This document shows, one piece after another, positions 1 to 7,573 of a stretch of 62,722 bases of DNA. The stretch lies in contig CAMNJZ010000002.1 of NCBI GenBank assembly GCA_946541955.1, forward strand, positions 1 to 62,722. The letters run 5' to 3'. The stretch's first letter is position 1. Each line of letters begins with the position of its first letter. The notes below the pieces were generated by a model. The model was not told where the DNA came from. It did not search any database and saw only the letters and a program-made list of their open reading frames with translations. Source of the DNA: an uncultured Lachnospiraceae bacterium. Its GTDB lineage: Bacteria > Bacillota > Clostridia > Lachnospirales > Lachnospiraceae. The position numbers and the translations under genes were made by a program.

Positions 1-17
1 CTTATGGATTGAACTAA

Positions 18-44
18 GGAGACAGCGGGCGATTCCCTGTCTCC
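18..44. repeat. Inverted repeat GGAGACAG/CTGTCTCC
   Basis: A perfect 8-bp stem (18-25 with 37-44) around an 11-base loop, just upstream of the first small gene. There is no T tract on either side, so it is not a convincing terminator. It could be a 5' leader hairpin of the small gene or a leftover of the gene to the left of the window. Confidence 0.5.
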
Positions 45-70
45 ATGAATTGAATGAAAGGGAGGATAAA

Positions 71-298
71 ATGAGTTATCTGATCAAAGACATAACCGAA
101 GAAGAACGCCGCAAGATCGTCGAGGAATCCCTCGGCAACTTCAGCGGCGCATGCGACGGCTGTTCTCAGAGAGTAGCCGATATGTATGACGCATATATTC
201 GCGGTGAAATGGAACTGAAGGACATAAACATGGCATACAGCACGCGTTATGTGAAAGGAGCGATGGACAAGGGACCTCGCTCATCCTGCCCGATGTAA
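71..298 (+). CDS. Small cysteine-containing protein, function unknown
   Basis: A 75-residue soluble acidic protein beginning MSYLIKDITEEERR. An earlier in-frame ATG exists at 50, but GGAGG at 61-65 sits six bases ahead of the ATG at 71, so 71 is the better start. Visible features are a GACDGC motif near residue 28 and a C-terminal SSCPM, giving three cysteines in two places that could bind a metal or form a redox pair. No signal peptide or membrane segment is seen. It reads toward the tmRNA gene. I do not recognise a named family and assign no function. The ribosome binding site and well-formed start support it being a real gene. Confidence 0.72.
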   Translation: MSYLIKDITEEERRKIVEESLGNFSGACDGCSQRVADMYDAYIRGEMELKDINMAYSTRYVKGAMDKGPRSSCPM

Positions 299-314
299 AA
301 GCTCGCGGCTCTCT

Positions 315-434
315 TCATACCGTTATATTCCTAATACTCTGGATGTCAGGAAGGCGGCGTTCACAAGCCTTGTAAACTCCCACTTCGAAGAGGTGGTAAG
401 CAATACTGCTCCACACGAAATTCCACACGAATGA
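315..434 (+). pseudogene. Possible C-terminal remnant of a tyrosine recombinase
   Basis: In the frame ending at the TGA at 432-434 the DNA reads YRYIPNTLDVRKAAFTSLVN, followed by a short tail ending PHEIPHE. The pattern Y-x-(H/Y)-x-P-x-T-x-D-x-(R/K)-K-A-A-F-x-x-L resembles the segment just after the catalytic tyrosine in phage and ICE integrases. No start codon or upstream catalytic domain is present. It ends 34 bases from the 3' end of ssrA, a classical integration target. The resemblance is by eye only and short. Confidence 0.25.
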
Positions 435-462
435 AAAAAACACCGCATTTTTGCGGTGTTTT
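433..462 (-). terminator. Intrinsic terminator of ssrA
   Basis: On the minus strand the stem AACACCGC/GCGGTGTT (453-460 with 439-446) is followed by a run of T just past the tmRNA 3' end. It is the expected end of the ssrA transcript. Confidence 0.87.
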
Positions 463-467
463 CAGCG

Positions 468-813
468 TGGATTAGGCGGGAGTCGAACCCGCGTCCAAAA
501 GCCCATTCAGCGTACTTCTACTATCATAGACGGTTTTTTCGCCTTGCGGCATTTCCCTCGGAAACGGGAAAACAGTCAATCCCGCATCTCCGGTAGCTTC
601 ATGATACGCCCATCGGCGCAAAGCTTAACCGATGTCGTTTCCTGCTTTCATGATGCCGTATCTGAAGGATGCAGGTGTCCTCCAGGCGACAGGCAGCAAT
701 TAAGCTGCCAGTGCTACTCTGTTGTTAGCGTTTATTTTTAATTTTGCCCTATGACGTACGGCCCCGGATAGCTTCTCCACCTGCAAGACCCCTGTCGAAA
801 CCTTTACTAACCC
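468..813 (-). ncRNA. ssrA: tmRNA (transfer-messenger RNA)
   Basis: Rescues stalled ribosomes by acting first as alanyl-tRNA and then as a short mRNA. The mature 5' end GGGTTAG (813-807) pairs with 3' CTAATCC (475-469) to make a 7-bp acceptor stem that contains the G3-U70 wobble read by alanyl-tRNA synthetase. The discriminator A is at 468 and the CCA is not encoded. The conserved TTTCGACAGGGGTCTTGCAG block follows the 5' end and the T-arm GGTTCGACTCC is near the 3' end. The tag reading frame (747-700) starts with a GCA resume codon and gives AKLKINANNRVALAA then TAA, a 15-residue tag with the usual LAA degron. Its partner smpB lies directly upstream on the same strand. Confidence 0.97.
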
Positions 814-879
814 GGATTGACAACAGAGAATATCTTCCCGGGAATATATTCCCAGGAATTATCTTCCAGCTGTAATTGT

Positions 880-908
880 ATTGTATCAGCAGGGACTGCA
901 AAAAGCAA
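880..908 (-). promoter_or_regulatory. Likely ssrA promoter
   Basis: TTGCTT (908-903), a 17-base spacer and an extended -10 TGATACAAT (TACAAT at 885-880) lie about 65 bases ahead of the mature tmRNA 5' end. This implies a precursor leader that RNase P would remove. Confidence 0.6.
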
Positions 909-984
909 TTCCCGCTGACCATGATTTATTCTAGCTCTGATTGAATGATTCATTCAGACAAAGGCTGTTAAATGGCCGGGGACG

Positions 985-1452
985 TCAGCGCAGGCTGATC
1001 TTGTAATCCCGCTCCGCTTCCCTGCCGGCGTCCTTCTTCTTGATAGATTCCCGCTTGTCGTAGAGCTTTTTGCCTCTGGCAAGCCCGATCTCGATCTTGA
1101 CCCTCCCGTTCTTGAAATAGACCTGGAGGGGGACCAGGGTATAGCCCTTCTGCTGGACCTGGCCGGCCAGCTTCAGGATCTCCTTCTTGTGCAGGAGGAG
1201 TCGGCGCTTCCTGTACTGCTCCCGGTTGAAGATGTTGCCCTTCTCATAGGGACTGATGGACATGCCCTCGATAAAGGCCTCTCCTCTGTCGATATTGACG
1301 TAGGCCTCCTTGATGCTGCACTTGCCAAGACGGATGGATTTGACTTCTGTCCCGTAGAGCTCGATGCCGGCTTCGTATTTTTCTTCAATAAAGTAGTCAT
1401 GGTAGGCCTTCTTGTTGCCCGCCACCAGCTTGATCGGTTCTCTGGCCGTCAT
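985..1452 (-). CDS. smpB: SsrA-binding protein SmpB
   Basis: A small cytoplasmic RNA-binding protein that delivers tmRNA to stalled ribosomes. The 155-residue length, the YGTEVKSIRLGK core, the AYVNIDRGEAFIEGM strand region and the basic tail (KLYDKRESIKKKDAGREAERDYK) that mimics an anticodon arm in the decoding centre are all typical. The start follows AGGAGGTAAGAA. It lies between secG and ssrA on the same strand. Many Firmicutes place ribonuclease R (rnr) between secG and smpB, and that gene is absent here. An intrinsic terminator (1520-1491) separates it from secG, so smpB either depends on readthrough or has its own promoter. Confidence 0.98.
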   Translation of the reverse strand: MTAREPIKLVAGNKKAYHDYFIEEKYEAGIELYGTEVKSIRLGKCSIKEAYVNIDRGEAFIEGMSISPYEKGNIFNREQYRKRRLLLHKKEILKLAGQVQQKGYTLVPLQVYFKNGRVKIEIGLARGKKLYDKRESIKKKDAGREAERDYKISLR

Positions 1453-1490
1453 TTCTTACCTCCTCCGGCTTTTGTCCACTGCCCGAAAAC

Positions 1491-1520
1491 AAGAAAAAGC
1501 GCCCGTTTTCTTCCGGGCGC
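1491..1520 (-). terminator. Intrinsic terminator after secG
   Basis: Minus-strand stem GCGCCCG/CGGGCGC (7 bp, loop of 8) followed by TTTTTCTT. It lies between the secG stop and the smpB start. Confidence 0.85.
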
Positions 1521-1543
1521 CGTCTCAATCATCTTAACAAAGA

Positions 1544-1783
1544 TCAGAACAGATTCATGTTCAGCAGAATCGCGATCACAAAGAAAGCAATCACAAGGCC
1601 TGTCGTAAACTTGACAAGAAATCCTTCCATGGAACGGCCCCTGTTCTTTCCCCAGTATGTATCGGAAGTGCCTGCGATCGCGCCAAGGCCCTGAGATTTC
1701 CCCTCCTGCATCAGGATGATGACTGTCAGGACAACGCTTATGAGAATAATCGCAATTGTTAAGATCCAACGTAAAACGCCCAT
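1544..1783 (-). CDS. secG: Protein translocase subunit SecG
   Basis: A 79-residue membrane protein of the SecYEG translocon. Two hydrophobic segments (about residues 5-26 and 55-76) flank a glycine-rich cytoplasmic loop with EGKSQGLGAIAG and the TYWGKNRGR motif, the usual SecG layout and length. It helps SecA-driven export by supporting the SecA-SecYE cycle. The start follows GAAAAGGTGG. It has its own promoter candidate at 1883-1855 and a terminator right after the stop, so it may be a single-gene transcript. Confidence 0.95.
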   Translation of the reverse strand: MGVLRWILTIAIILISVVLTVIILMQEGKSQGLGAIAGTSDTYWGKNRGRSMEGFLVKFTTGLVIAFFVIAILLNMNLF

Positions 1784-1854
1784 CGTAAACCACCTTTTCT
1801 AAAATCGTTCACTGATTACGCCCGAATTTCAAAAGAAACTCGTCACGGGATATT

Positions 1855-1883
1855 ATATTATCACAGGAATTTCTCTTCTGCAA
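1855..1883 (-). promoter_or_regulatory. Likely secG promoter
   Basis: TTGCAG (1883-1878), a 17-base spacer and the extended -10 TGATAATAT (TAATAT at 1860-1855). It is the best sigma-A-like signal in the gap between the penicillin-binding protein gene and secG. Confidence 0.65.
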
Positions 1884-1929
1884 GAGATATTTTAATCTGC
1901 CGCCTTCCAGCCGGGGCAGGATTTCTGGA

Positions 1930-3348
1930 CTACTGTCCGAAATAGGCGTCGAATACGACCTTGGCGGCCGGGACCGCAAAACGGGACCCGGTTCCCTGGC
2001 CTTCAATGATGACGGTGACGCAGATCTGCGGATCCTCCGCCGGGGCAAAGCCGGTGAACCAGGAATGGGACTGCAGGTCGTCCGTGAACTCGGCAGAACC
2101 GGTCTTGCCGGCTGCATGATAATCGGTATTCCGAAGGACCGTCGCCGTGCCGTCTGTGATCACGGCCCGCATATAGGTCCTCAGCTGGGCCGCAATGGTT
2201 CCGCTCATCAGCTCCCCGTATTCTCTGGGCTCCCAGGTCTGCAGAAGGGTTCCATCCGCATTATACCTGGAATCGATCAGATAGGGGCGCATCAGGACGC
2301 CGTGGTTGGCGACCGCCGAGGTGATCATGTTCAGGTGCAGGGGAGACATCTGGGTCGTGCCCTGTCCGATGGATACCTGGATCATCTCCCGGGTGGAAAT
2401 GTCCGTTGTCAGATCGACCTTGCTGGTGGCATAGGGCATGTCATAGGGAAGCTTTCCGTTGAAGAGGAGCTTCTTCAGGGTCGCCTTGTAGCGGCTCTTG
2501 TCCAGGGAGAGGCCGATGGAAGCAAAGGCCGAGTTGCAGGAGTTTGCAAAGGCGGCCGTCAGGTCCTCCTCGCCGTGCACGTCGTGGTCATAGCAGCTGA
2601 TGGATTCCCCGTCCTGGGAAAAGCTGCCGGAGCAGCTGTAGTGGTAGGTGGCGTCCGCATCCTCGTCCTCCTGCAGAAGCTCGATCACGTCGACGATCTT
2701 GAAGGTGGAGCCGGGAGGATACTGGCCCTGGGTCACACGGTTGACCAGGGTGCCGGCCTTGTCCTCGTTCAGGTAATAGTCCCAGTCCTGGGCCACCGCA
2801 GCGGGATCGTAATCCGGCTTGGAGACCATGGCAAGGATCTTTCCTGTACTGACCTCCGTCACCAGGATAGCCCCCTCATAGGAGCCCATGGCGTCATAAG
2901 CCGCCTGCTGGAGCACGGGATCCAGGGTCGTCCGGATGTTGTCTCCGGGATATTTCACGCCCTTTTCATCGCAGGCCACCTTTTCCTGAAAGGGGATATT
3001 GGAATGGAGCAGCTCATACTTGCTGTATTCCTCGATACCGCTTCCTCCCATGACGGCGTAGCCCACCACATGGGAAAAGACTCTGCCGTAGGGATAGACT
3101 CTCCCGCCCGACGCGTCATTTTCCGCCAGAACGCTTCCGTCCGCGGCGTAAATGGTGCCCCGGTCGATTCTCTTTGCCAGAAGGGTTTCCCGGGCGTTGC
3201 TGTCGTTGTTGAAAAGCTCGACCTTGTTGACAGTGGCATAGTATACGGCCCAGCCGGTCACCAGGACCATCAGTAGAAAGAACAGGACCGATACCAGTAT
3301 GATCTGCTTTTTTGCATGTTTTCTTTCGTTTGTCAGATCAGATGGCAT
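1930..3348 (-). CDS. Class B penicillin-binding protein (transpeptidase)
   Basis: Cross-links peptidoglycan peptides on the outer face of the membrane. One N-terminal membrane anchor lies at about residues 15-38. A short pedestal region follows with RIDRGTIYAADGSVLA and YPYG...HVVGY. The transpeptidase domain has the three active-site motifs STFK (214-217, nucleophile S214), SCN (270-272) and KTG (415-417). At 472 residues it is of the short PbpA-like kind. The start follows AAGGAG. It lies 26 bases after the FtsW/RodA-family gene, the usual pairing of a SEDS glycosyltransferase with a class B PBP, so the two probably form one synthase for division, elongation or sporulation. Sequence alone does not decide which. 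Confidence 0.94.
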   Translation of the reverse strand: MPSDLTNERKHAKKQIILVSVLFFLLMVLVTGWAVYYATVNKVELFNNDSNARETLLAKRIDRGTIYAADGSVLAENDASGGRVYPYGRVFSHVVGYAVMGGSGIEEYSKYELLHSNIPFQEKVACDEKGVKYPGDNIRTTLDPVLQQAAYDAMGSYEGAILVTEVSTGKILAMVSKPDYDPAAVAQDWDYYLNEDKAGTLVNRVTQGQYPPGSTFKIVDVIELLQEDEDADATYHYSCSGSFSQDGESISCYDHDVHGEEDLTAAFANSCNSAFASIGLSLDKSRYKATLKKLLFNGKLPYDMPYATSKVDLTTDISTREMIQVSIGQGTTQMSPLHLNMITSAVANHGVLMRPYLIDSRYNADGTLLQTWEPREYGELMSGTIAAQLRTYMRAVITDGTATVLRNTDYHAAGKTGSAEFTDDLQSHSWFTGFAPAEDPQICVTVIIEGQGTGSRFAVPAAKVVFDAYFGQ

Positions 3349-3374
3349 AAAAGCTCCTTATTGCTGCTTTGGTA

Positions 3375-4907
3375 TTAGAAATGGTTCTGCCCATCGTCCC
3401 CGAAGATGGAGGCGCCGGGCTGAAAGCGGGGATCGTCCATGGTAAAGCCGCCGGGACCAGTCTTCTGTCTGGGCTTTCTGCGGCCCAGAATTCCTCTTTC
3501 CCGGTCCTTTTCCTGCTTTTTCTGCAGGGCTTCCCGGCGGCGGAGTTCCTCCATGCGGGCGGCCTGGGCCGCCTCCAGATCCATCTGCCGGCGGAAGACC
3601 TCTTCTCTCTCTCCATGGAGAATAAAGATGGATCCCACGATTCCAAAGAGGATCAGGGTGGACAGGACGGAACTGCCGCCGTAGCTGACAAGGGGCAGGG
3701 TCACGCCGGTCAAAGGAATGAACTTGGTCTCGCCCGCCACCGTCACAAAGGTCTGGAAGATATACATGACGCCGGTCCCGAAGGTAAACATCCTGAAGAA
3801 GGGGTTGGAATACTGCTCCGACAGGACCAGGATATCGATAAAAATATTGAGGCACAAAAGCACCAGGCAGATGGCGGTCACAAGGCCCATCTCCTCTGCA
3901 ATGGCGGCAAAGATAAAGTCCGATTCCACAAAGGGGATGTTGGAAGGGATCCCCTGGAAAAGGCCCGCCCCGAACCAGCCGCCGAAGCTGATGGCAAAAA
4001 GGGCCTGGGTAATCTGGTAGCCGCCGTCATTGATATAGGTCCAGGGATCCAGCCACATTTCCACCCTGAGCCGCAGATGGGCAAAGAGGAAGTAACAGGC
4101 CACCGCGCCGATGGCTCCCATGACAAAGCCCCAGGTCAAAAAGCGGAAGCGCCCGGTGGCGATATAAAGCATCATGAAATAGACCACATAGAAGATCATG
4201 GCCGTTCCAAGATCCGAGGACAGGACCAGGATCCCGACATGGGCCATGGCGGCTATAAAGGTCACAAATACCTTGAAGCCGGATACGCCGCCGCTGAAGG
4301 CGCCTGCCAGAAAGAGGAGAAACAGGATCTTGACCAGCTCCGAGGGCTGGAAGGTAAAGCCCCGCAGGGTGAACAGGATGTTGGCCCCGTTGACGGACCG
4401 GCCGCTCAGAAGGACGACGCCGATCATGCCAAGGCCCGCCAGGGCGTAGAGCAGCCATATATTCTTCAGATAATCCAGCTTTTTCCGCAGAATGGGGAAG
4501 ACCAGGATAAAGACCAGGCCTGCCAGCGCGATCAAAAACTGCTTCTGGGCCTTGGCAAAGTTGATCCTGGAAATGATCACAAGGCCTATGCTGAGCATCA
4601 TGCAGATGTTGTTGAAAAGCATGACATGGGCCTTTTCATACAGGGCCTGGTACAAAAGCATAAAGGCCAGAAATACGACCACACAAAGGGCTCCTGAAAG
4701 AAGGATCCGCGAGTCCTCTCCGCCCAGCTTCCAGAGGGTCAGCGTGGCGTTGACCATAAAAACGATCCAGCACAGTCTCTGGACCAGGAGCAGGAAGAAG
4801 GGATTTTTTCCCCTTCTTACAGGTAGGGCAAAATAGGCTGTCAGGGTATAGACAGCCAGAGCGATCGCAATGATGTACTTGGAATAAGATACTACGTATG
4901 CCTGCAT
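3375..4907 (-). CDS. FtsW/RodA/SpoVE-family SEDS protein
   Basis: A polytopic membrane protein with about ten hydrophobic segments. It polymerises lipid II into glycan strands, normally with the class B PBP encoded next to it. The family hallmarks seen are RSVNGANILFTLRGFTFQPSE, the loop GGYQITQALFAISFGGWFGAG, and the C-terminal TGVTLPLVSYGGSS. A basic cytoplasmic tail of about 80 residues (rich in R, K and E) follows the last helix and is longer than usual. The start is uncertain. The ATG at 4907 has no close ribosome binding site, while AAGGAG at 4934-4929 is well placed for an in-frame CTG at 4919 and lies in a hairpin loop. It follows the U32 gene by 25 bases. Confidence 0.93.
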   Translation of the reverse strand: MQAYVVSYSKYIIAIALAVYTLTAYFALPVRRGKNPFFLLLVQRLCWIVFMVNATLTLWKLGGEDSRILLSGALCVVVFLAFMLLYQALYEKAHVMLFNNICMMLSIGLVIISRINFAKAQKQFLIALAGLVFILVFPILRKKLDYLKNIWLLYALAGLGMIGVVLLSGRSVNGANILFTLRGFTFQPSELVKILFLLFLAGAFSGGVSGFKVFVTFIAAMAHVGILVLSSDLGTAMIFYVVYFMMLYIATGRFRFLTWGFVMGAIGAVACYFLFAHLRLRVEMWLDPWTYINDGGYQITQALFAISFGGWFGAGLFQGIPSNIPFVESDFIFAAIAEEMGLVTAICLVLLCLNIFIDILVLSEQYSNPFFRMFTFGTGVMYIFQTFVTVAGETKFIPLTGVTLPLVSYGGSSVLSTLILFGIVGSIFILHGEREEVFRRQMDLEAAQAARMEELRRREALQKKQEKDRERGILGRRKPRQKTGPGGFTMDDPRFQPGASIFGDDGQNHF

Positions 4908-4920
4908 AAAGTGTTTCAGT

Positions 4921-4950
4921 AAAAAGGGCTCCTTACAGAACGCCCTTTTT
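4921..4950 (-). terminator. Hairpin at the U32/ftsW junction, terminator-like
   Basis: A 9-bp stem AAAAAGGGC/GCCCTTTTT with a 12-base loop. The stop codon of the U32 gene (TAA, 4935-4933) and the AAGGAG ribosome binding site of the next gene overlap inside the loop. On the minus strand the 3' arm ends in five T, as in an intrinsic terminator, so it may lower readthrough into the cell wall genes or mask their ribosome binding site. Confidence 0.6.
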
Positions 4951-7128
4951 AAAATGTCCGTTTGTATACTCTGTTACAGGGAAAGAAGCCTTCCCTTTTT
5001 CTGCCCCCTGCAGCGCCGCATAGGCCTTTAGGATCCTGCTGCATGCCTCGGGGCTCTCGTCTGTAAAGGAAAGCAGAAGGGCCTGACAGCCGGCAAGGAC
5101 CGGGTCCTGCAGAGACTGGTGCAGGGAAATGGGCAGACTGTTATAGATGACATTATAACAGAAGGAGCAGACCGTTCTGAACGGGAATTGTTTATTCTTC
5201 CGGTCCAGGAGGGAATAAAAGCCCTCCTCCCTGTGCCTGCAGAGGCCTTCTGTATTTTTCAGGCAGTTGGCGGTAACCATCAGGGGCACCCGGCCGTAGA
5301 CCATGAGGATATTCTTCTGCCCGGTGCCGGCAAGGGCAAGGCCCCGCAGGTCCTTTCTGTCCAGCTCCCAGGACAGGACCCTGCCGCCCGCATAGCCGTC
5401 CAGAAAATCCGCAGCTGCCCTGTTCCACTGATAGATCGAAGCATCGGCCAGGACCTGTCCCTGAAAGCCTGCCTCCTTTACGATCTGCAGCTGCTCCAGG
5501 GTCCTGACAAGGAGGCCGTCGCAGCCTTCCATCATCTCCAGGATTTTCTCCCGGTCCCTGGCACGGAAGACCGAGGGCAGGGCCCTGTAAAAGGCCCCCT
5601 GATAGCCTGCAGGCCTAGCAAGGTCCGGCGCGGCGTCGGTGATCAGGGCCGCGCAGCCGGCTGCGGCCGCTGCCCTGGCCTGGTCCTCTGTCACGACCAT
5701 GGCGTAGAGAGGAAGGGGGGCGGCGGGGCACGCTTCTTTGCCAGGCAGAGGTCTTTCCCCTGTCAGCCTGGCCTGCAAAGCGTCTTTTCTTCTTTCTGCA
5801 GGATATGTCCCTTCCAGGAGCTTCTCCTCCAGCGCAGCCAGGGCCCCGCGGCGCAGGGCGTTGAGGGCGCCGTTTGGAATAAAGATATTCTCTCCGCAGT
5901 CCAGGGAAAGGGCTTCAAAAAGGAACATGGTATCGCCGGTCTTCATCAGCCGGCTTTTGATTTCCTCCTCTGTCACAGGCCGCTTTAAGGCAGCTGTGAC
6001 CATGCCCTCAAAGACCCGGACCCGGATTCCCTGATACTCTGCCTCCAGGACCGCTTCCTTTCCCTCATAGAGCCAGGCTCTGCCCCTGACAGGGAGCTTG
6101 GGCAGGCCGCTCAGATAGCGTTTTCTGACTTCCTCCAGGATGACTGGATCTGCGCCGGCATAGCCGGGGAGACCGATGGTCAGCATATCCCGGCCCTTGT
6201 CCTGGTGGTAATAGCCCGTTCCGATCTCGGTCCGGATATAGAGGGAGGTCAGCCATTTTCTGTCCTCTTCCTCGATCTTCCAGGGGGTCCTGCGGCCTTC
6301 TTTGTCCCAGCGGTAGAACCAGTCTATGTATTTGCGGTAGACGGCTGTGACGCCTGCCGCATATTCGGGCTTTTTCATTCTGCCCTCGATCTTGAAGGAA
6401 TCGATCCCGGCGTCCATCAGCTCGGGCAGGATCTCCAGGACGCTCATATCCTTCATGGAAAGGGGATAATATTCCTTTTTAGAGGCGTCCCTGCCGGCCG
6501 GACGGCCTTCCTGGTCCAGCACCCGGTAGGGAAGGCGGCAGGTCCCGGCGCACCGGCCCCGGTTGCCGCTGCGGCCGCCCAGAAAGCCGGACATGAGGCA
6601 TCTTCCCGAATAGCAGTAGCACATGGCGCCGTGGATAAAGGCTTCCACCTCGATCTGTCCTTCTTCCTTGAGGGCCTTCATCTCCTCCAGGGAAAGCTCC
6701 CTGGCCGGAACGACCCGGCATACCCCCAGCTCCTTCAAAAGGCGGACGCTTTCTGCACTGGTGACAGACAGCTGGGTGGAGGCATGGAGCAAAAGGCCCG
6801 GGCACCGGTCCCTGAGGGTGGCAATAACGCCCAGGTCCTGGACAATGACTCCATCCAGTCCCTTTTCATACATTCTTTCCACGAAGTCCGCCAGCTCAGG
6901 CAGCTCCTCCTCCCTGGTCAGGGTATTGACTGTCAGATAGATCCTGCGTCCCAGAAGGTGGGCCTCCCGAAGGCTGAGGGCCAGCTCCTCTTCCGTAAAG
7001 TTGCCGGCGTAGGCCCTGGCGCCGAATTTCTGTCCTGCCAGGTAAACGGCATCCGCCCCGGCGCTCAGGGCGCCCAGAAAGGCTTCTCTGCTTCCTGCAG
7101 GAGCAAGGAGTTCTACTTTATGCATCAT
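4933..7128 (-). CDS. U32-family peptidase-like protein with DUF3656
   Basis: The first part (about residues 1-300) has the U32 signature: MHKVELLAPAGSREAFLGALSAGADAVYLAG at the start, the HGAMCYCYSGRCLMS and RCAGTCRLPY cysteine cluster, and SMKDMSVLEILPELMDAGIDSFKIEGRMKKPEY. A later domain (about 370-690) fits the DUF3656/collagenase-like extension. At 731 residues it resembles the long U32 proteins related to E. coli RlhA (YdcP), which hydroxylates C2501 of 23S rRNA. Family members TrhP and RlhA modify RNA rather than degrade protein, and the cysteines may hold an iron-sulfur cluster. RNA hydroxylation is therefore more likely than proteolysis, but this is inference. It lies between zapA and the FtsW/RodA gene behind a terminator. 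Confidence 0.9.
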   Translation of the reverse strand: MMHKVELLAPAGSREAFLGALSAGADAVYLAGQKFGARAYAGNFTEEELALSLREAHLLGRRIYLTVNTLTREEELPELADFVERMYEKGLDGVIVQDLGVIATLRDRCPGLLLHASTQLSVTSAESVRLLKELGVCRVVPARELSLEEMKALKEEGQIEVEAFIHGAMCYCYSGRCLMSGFLGGRSGNRGRCAGTCRLPYRVLDQEGRPAGRDASKKEYYPLSMKDMSVLEILPELMDAGIDSFKIEGRMKKPEYAAGVTAVYRKYIDWFYRWDKEGRRTPWKIEEEDRKWLTSLYIRTEIGTGYYHQDKGRDMLTIGLPGYAGADPVILEEVRKRYLSGLPKLPVRGRAWLYEGKEAVLEAEYQGIRVRVFEGMVTAALKRPVTEEEIKSRLMKTGDTMFLFEALSLDCGENIFIPNGALNALRRGALAALEEKLLEGTYPAERRKDALQARLTGERPLPGKEACPAAPLPLYAMVVTEDQARAAAAAGCAALITDAAPDLARPAGYQGAFYRALPSVFRARDREKILEMMEGCDGLLVRTLEQLQIVKEAGFQGQVLADASIYQWNRAAADFLDGYAGGRVLSWELDRKDLRGLALAGTGQKNILMVYGRVPLMVTANCLKNTEGLCRHREEGFYSLLDRKNKQFPFRTVCSFCYNVIYNSLPISLHQSLQDPVLAGCQALLLSFTDESPEACSRILKAYAALQGAEKGKASFPVTEYTNGHFKKGVL

Positions 7129-7177
7129 ATTTCCGTCACTCTTTCCAATCAGCCTGCTCTGGCAGGGTTTTTGCTCT

Positions 7178-7204
7178 TAAAGAAAGGCGCAGAAAAACTG
7201 CGCC
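7178..7204 (-). terminator. Intrinsic terminator after zapA
   Basis: Minus-strand stem GGCGCAG/CTGCGCC (7 bp, loop TTTTT) followed by TTTCTTT. It probably ends the leuDC-ruvAB-zapA transcript. Confidence 0.85.
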
Positions 7205-7214
7205 AGTCACACTT

Positions 7215-7559
7215 CTACTTCTCCAGTTCCTTCAGCCTCTTCTGGGTACTCTCCAGCTTCATCTGGGCAGCCACCAGATCGTGCTTCATGTCACTGTAAT
7301 ACTCTTCCATTTCTGCGGCCTGTTTCCGAAGGGTCTGCACCTCATCCCTGGCTTTGAAATAGTCGTCTGCAATGTTGAGCTGAAGCAGGATATTGCGCAT
7401 GTCAAAGGGCAGGTCGTTGAGACTTTTGTCATCCCGGATCTCAGCGATCTTTTTATTCAGATAGCCTGCCACCTCCTGCAGGTAGCCTTCGCTTTCGTAG
7501 CCGCTCAGCGTATAGGTCTTGCCGCCGATGGTCACCTTTGTATCGTTCTTGGAAGCCAT
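7215..7559 (-). CDS. zapA: Cell division protein ZapA
   Basis: Bundles FtsZ filaments at the division site. The 114-residue protein has the typical compact N-terminal domain (VTIGGKTYTLSGYESEGYLQEVAGYLNKKIAEI) and a long C-terminal coiled coil (about residues 70-114). The gene follows ruvB by 14 bases with GGAGGGAAACAG ahead of its ATG, and is probably co-transcribed with ruvAB. Its cytoplasmic role fits the nearby cell wall synthesis genes. Confidence 0.88.
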   Translation of the reverse strand: MASKNDTKVTIGGKTYTLSGYESEGYLQEVAGYLNKKIAEIRDDKSLNDLPFDMRNILLQLNIADDYFKARDEVQTLRKQAAEMEEYYSDMKHDLVAAQMKLESTQKRLKELEK

Positions 7560-7573
7560 AGTCTGTTTCCCTC

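Noticed and set aside
451-741. A 96-codon plus-strand frame
   Set aside because: It is the complement of the tmRNA gene.
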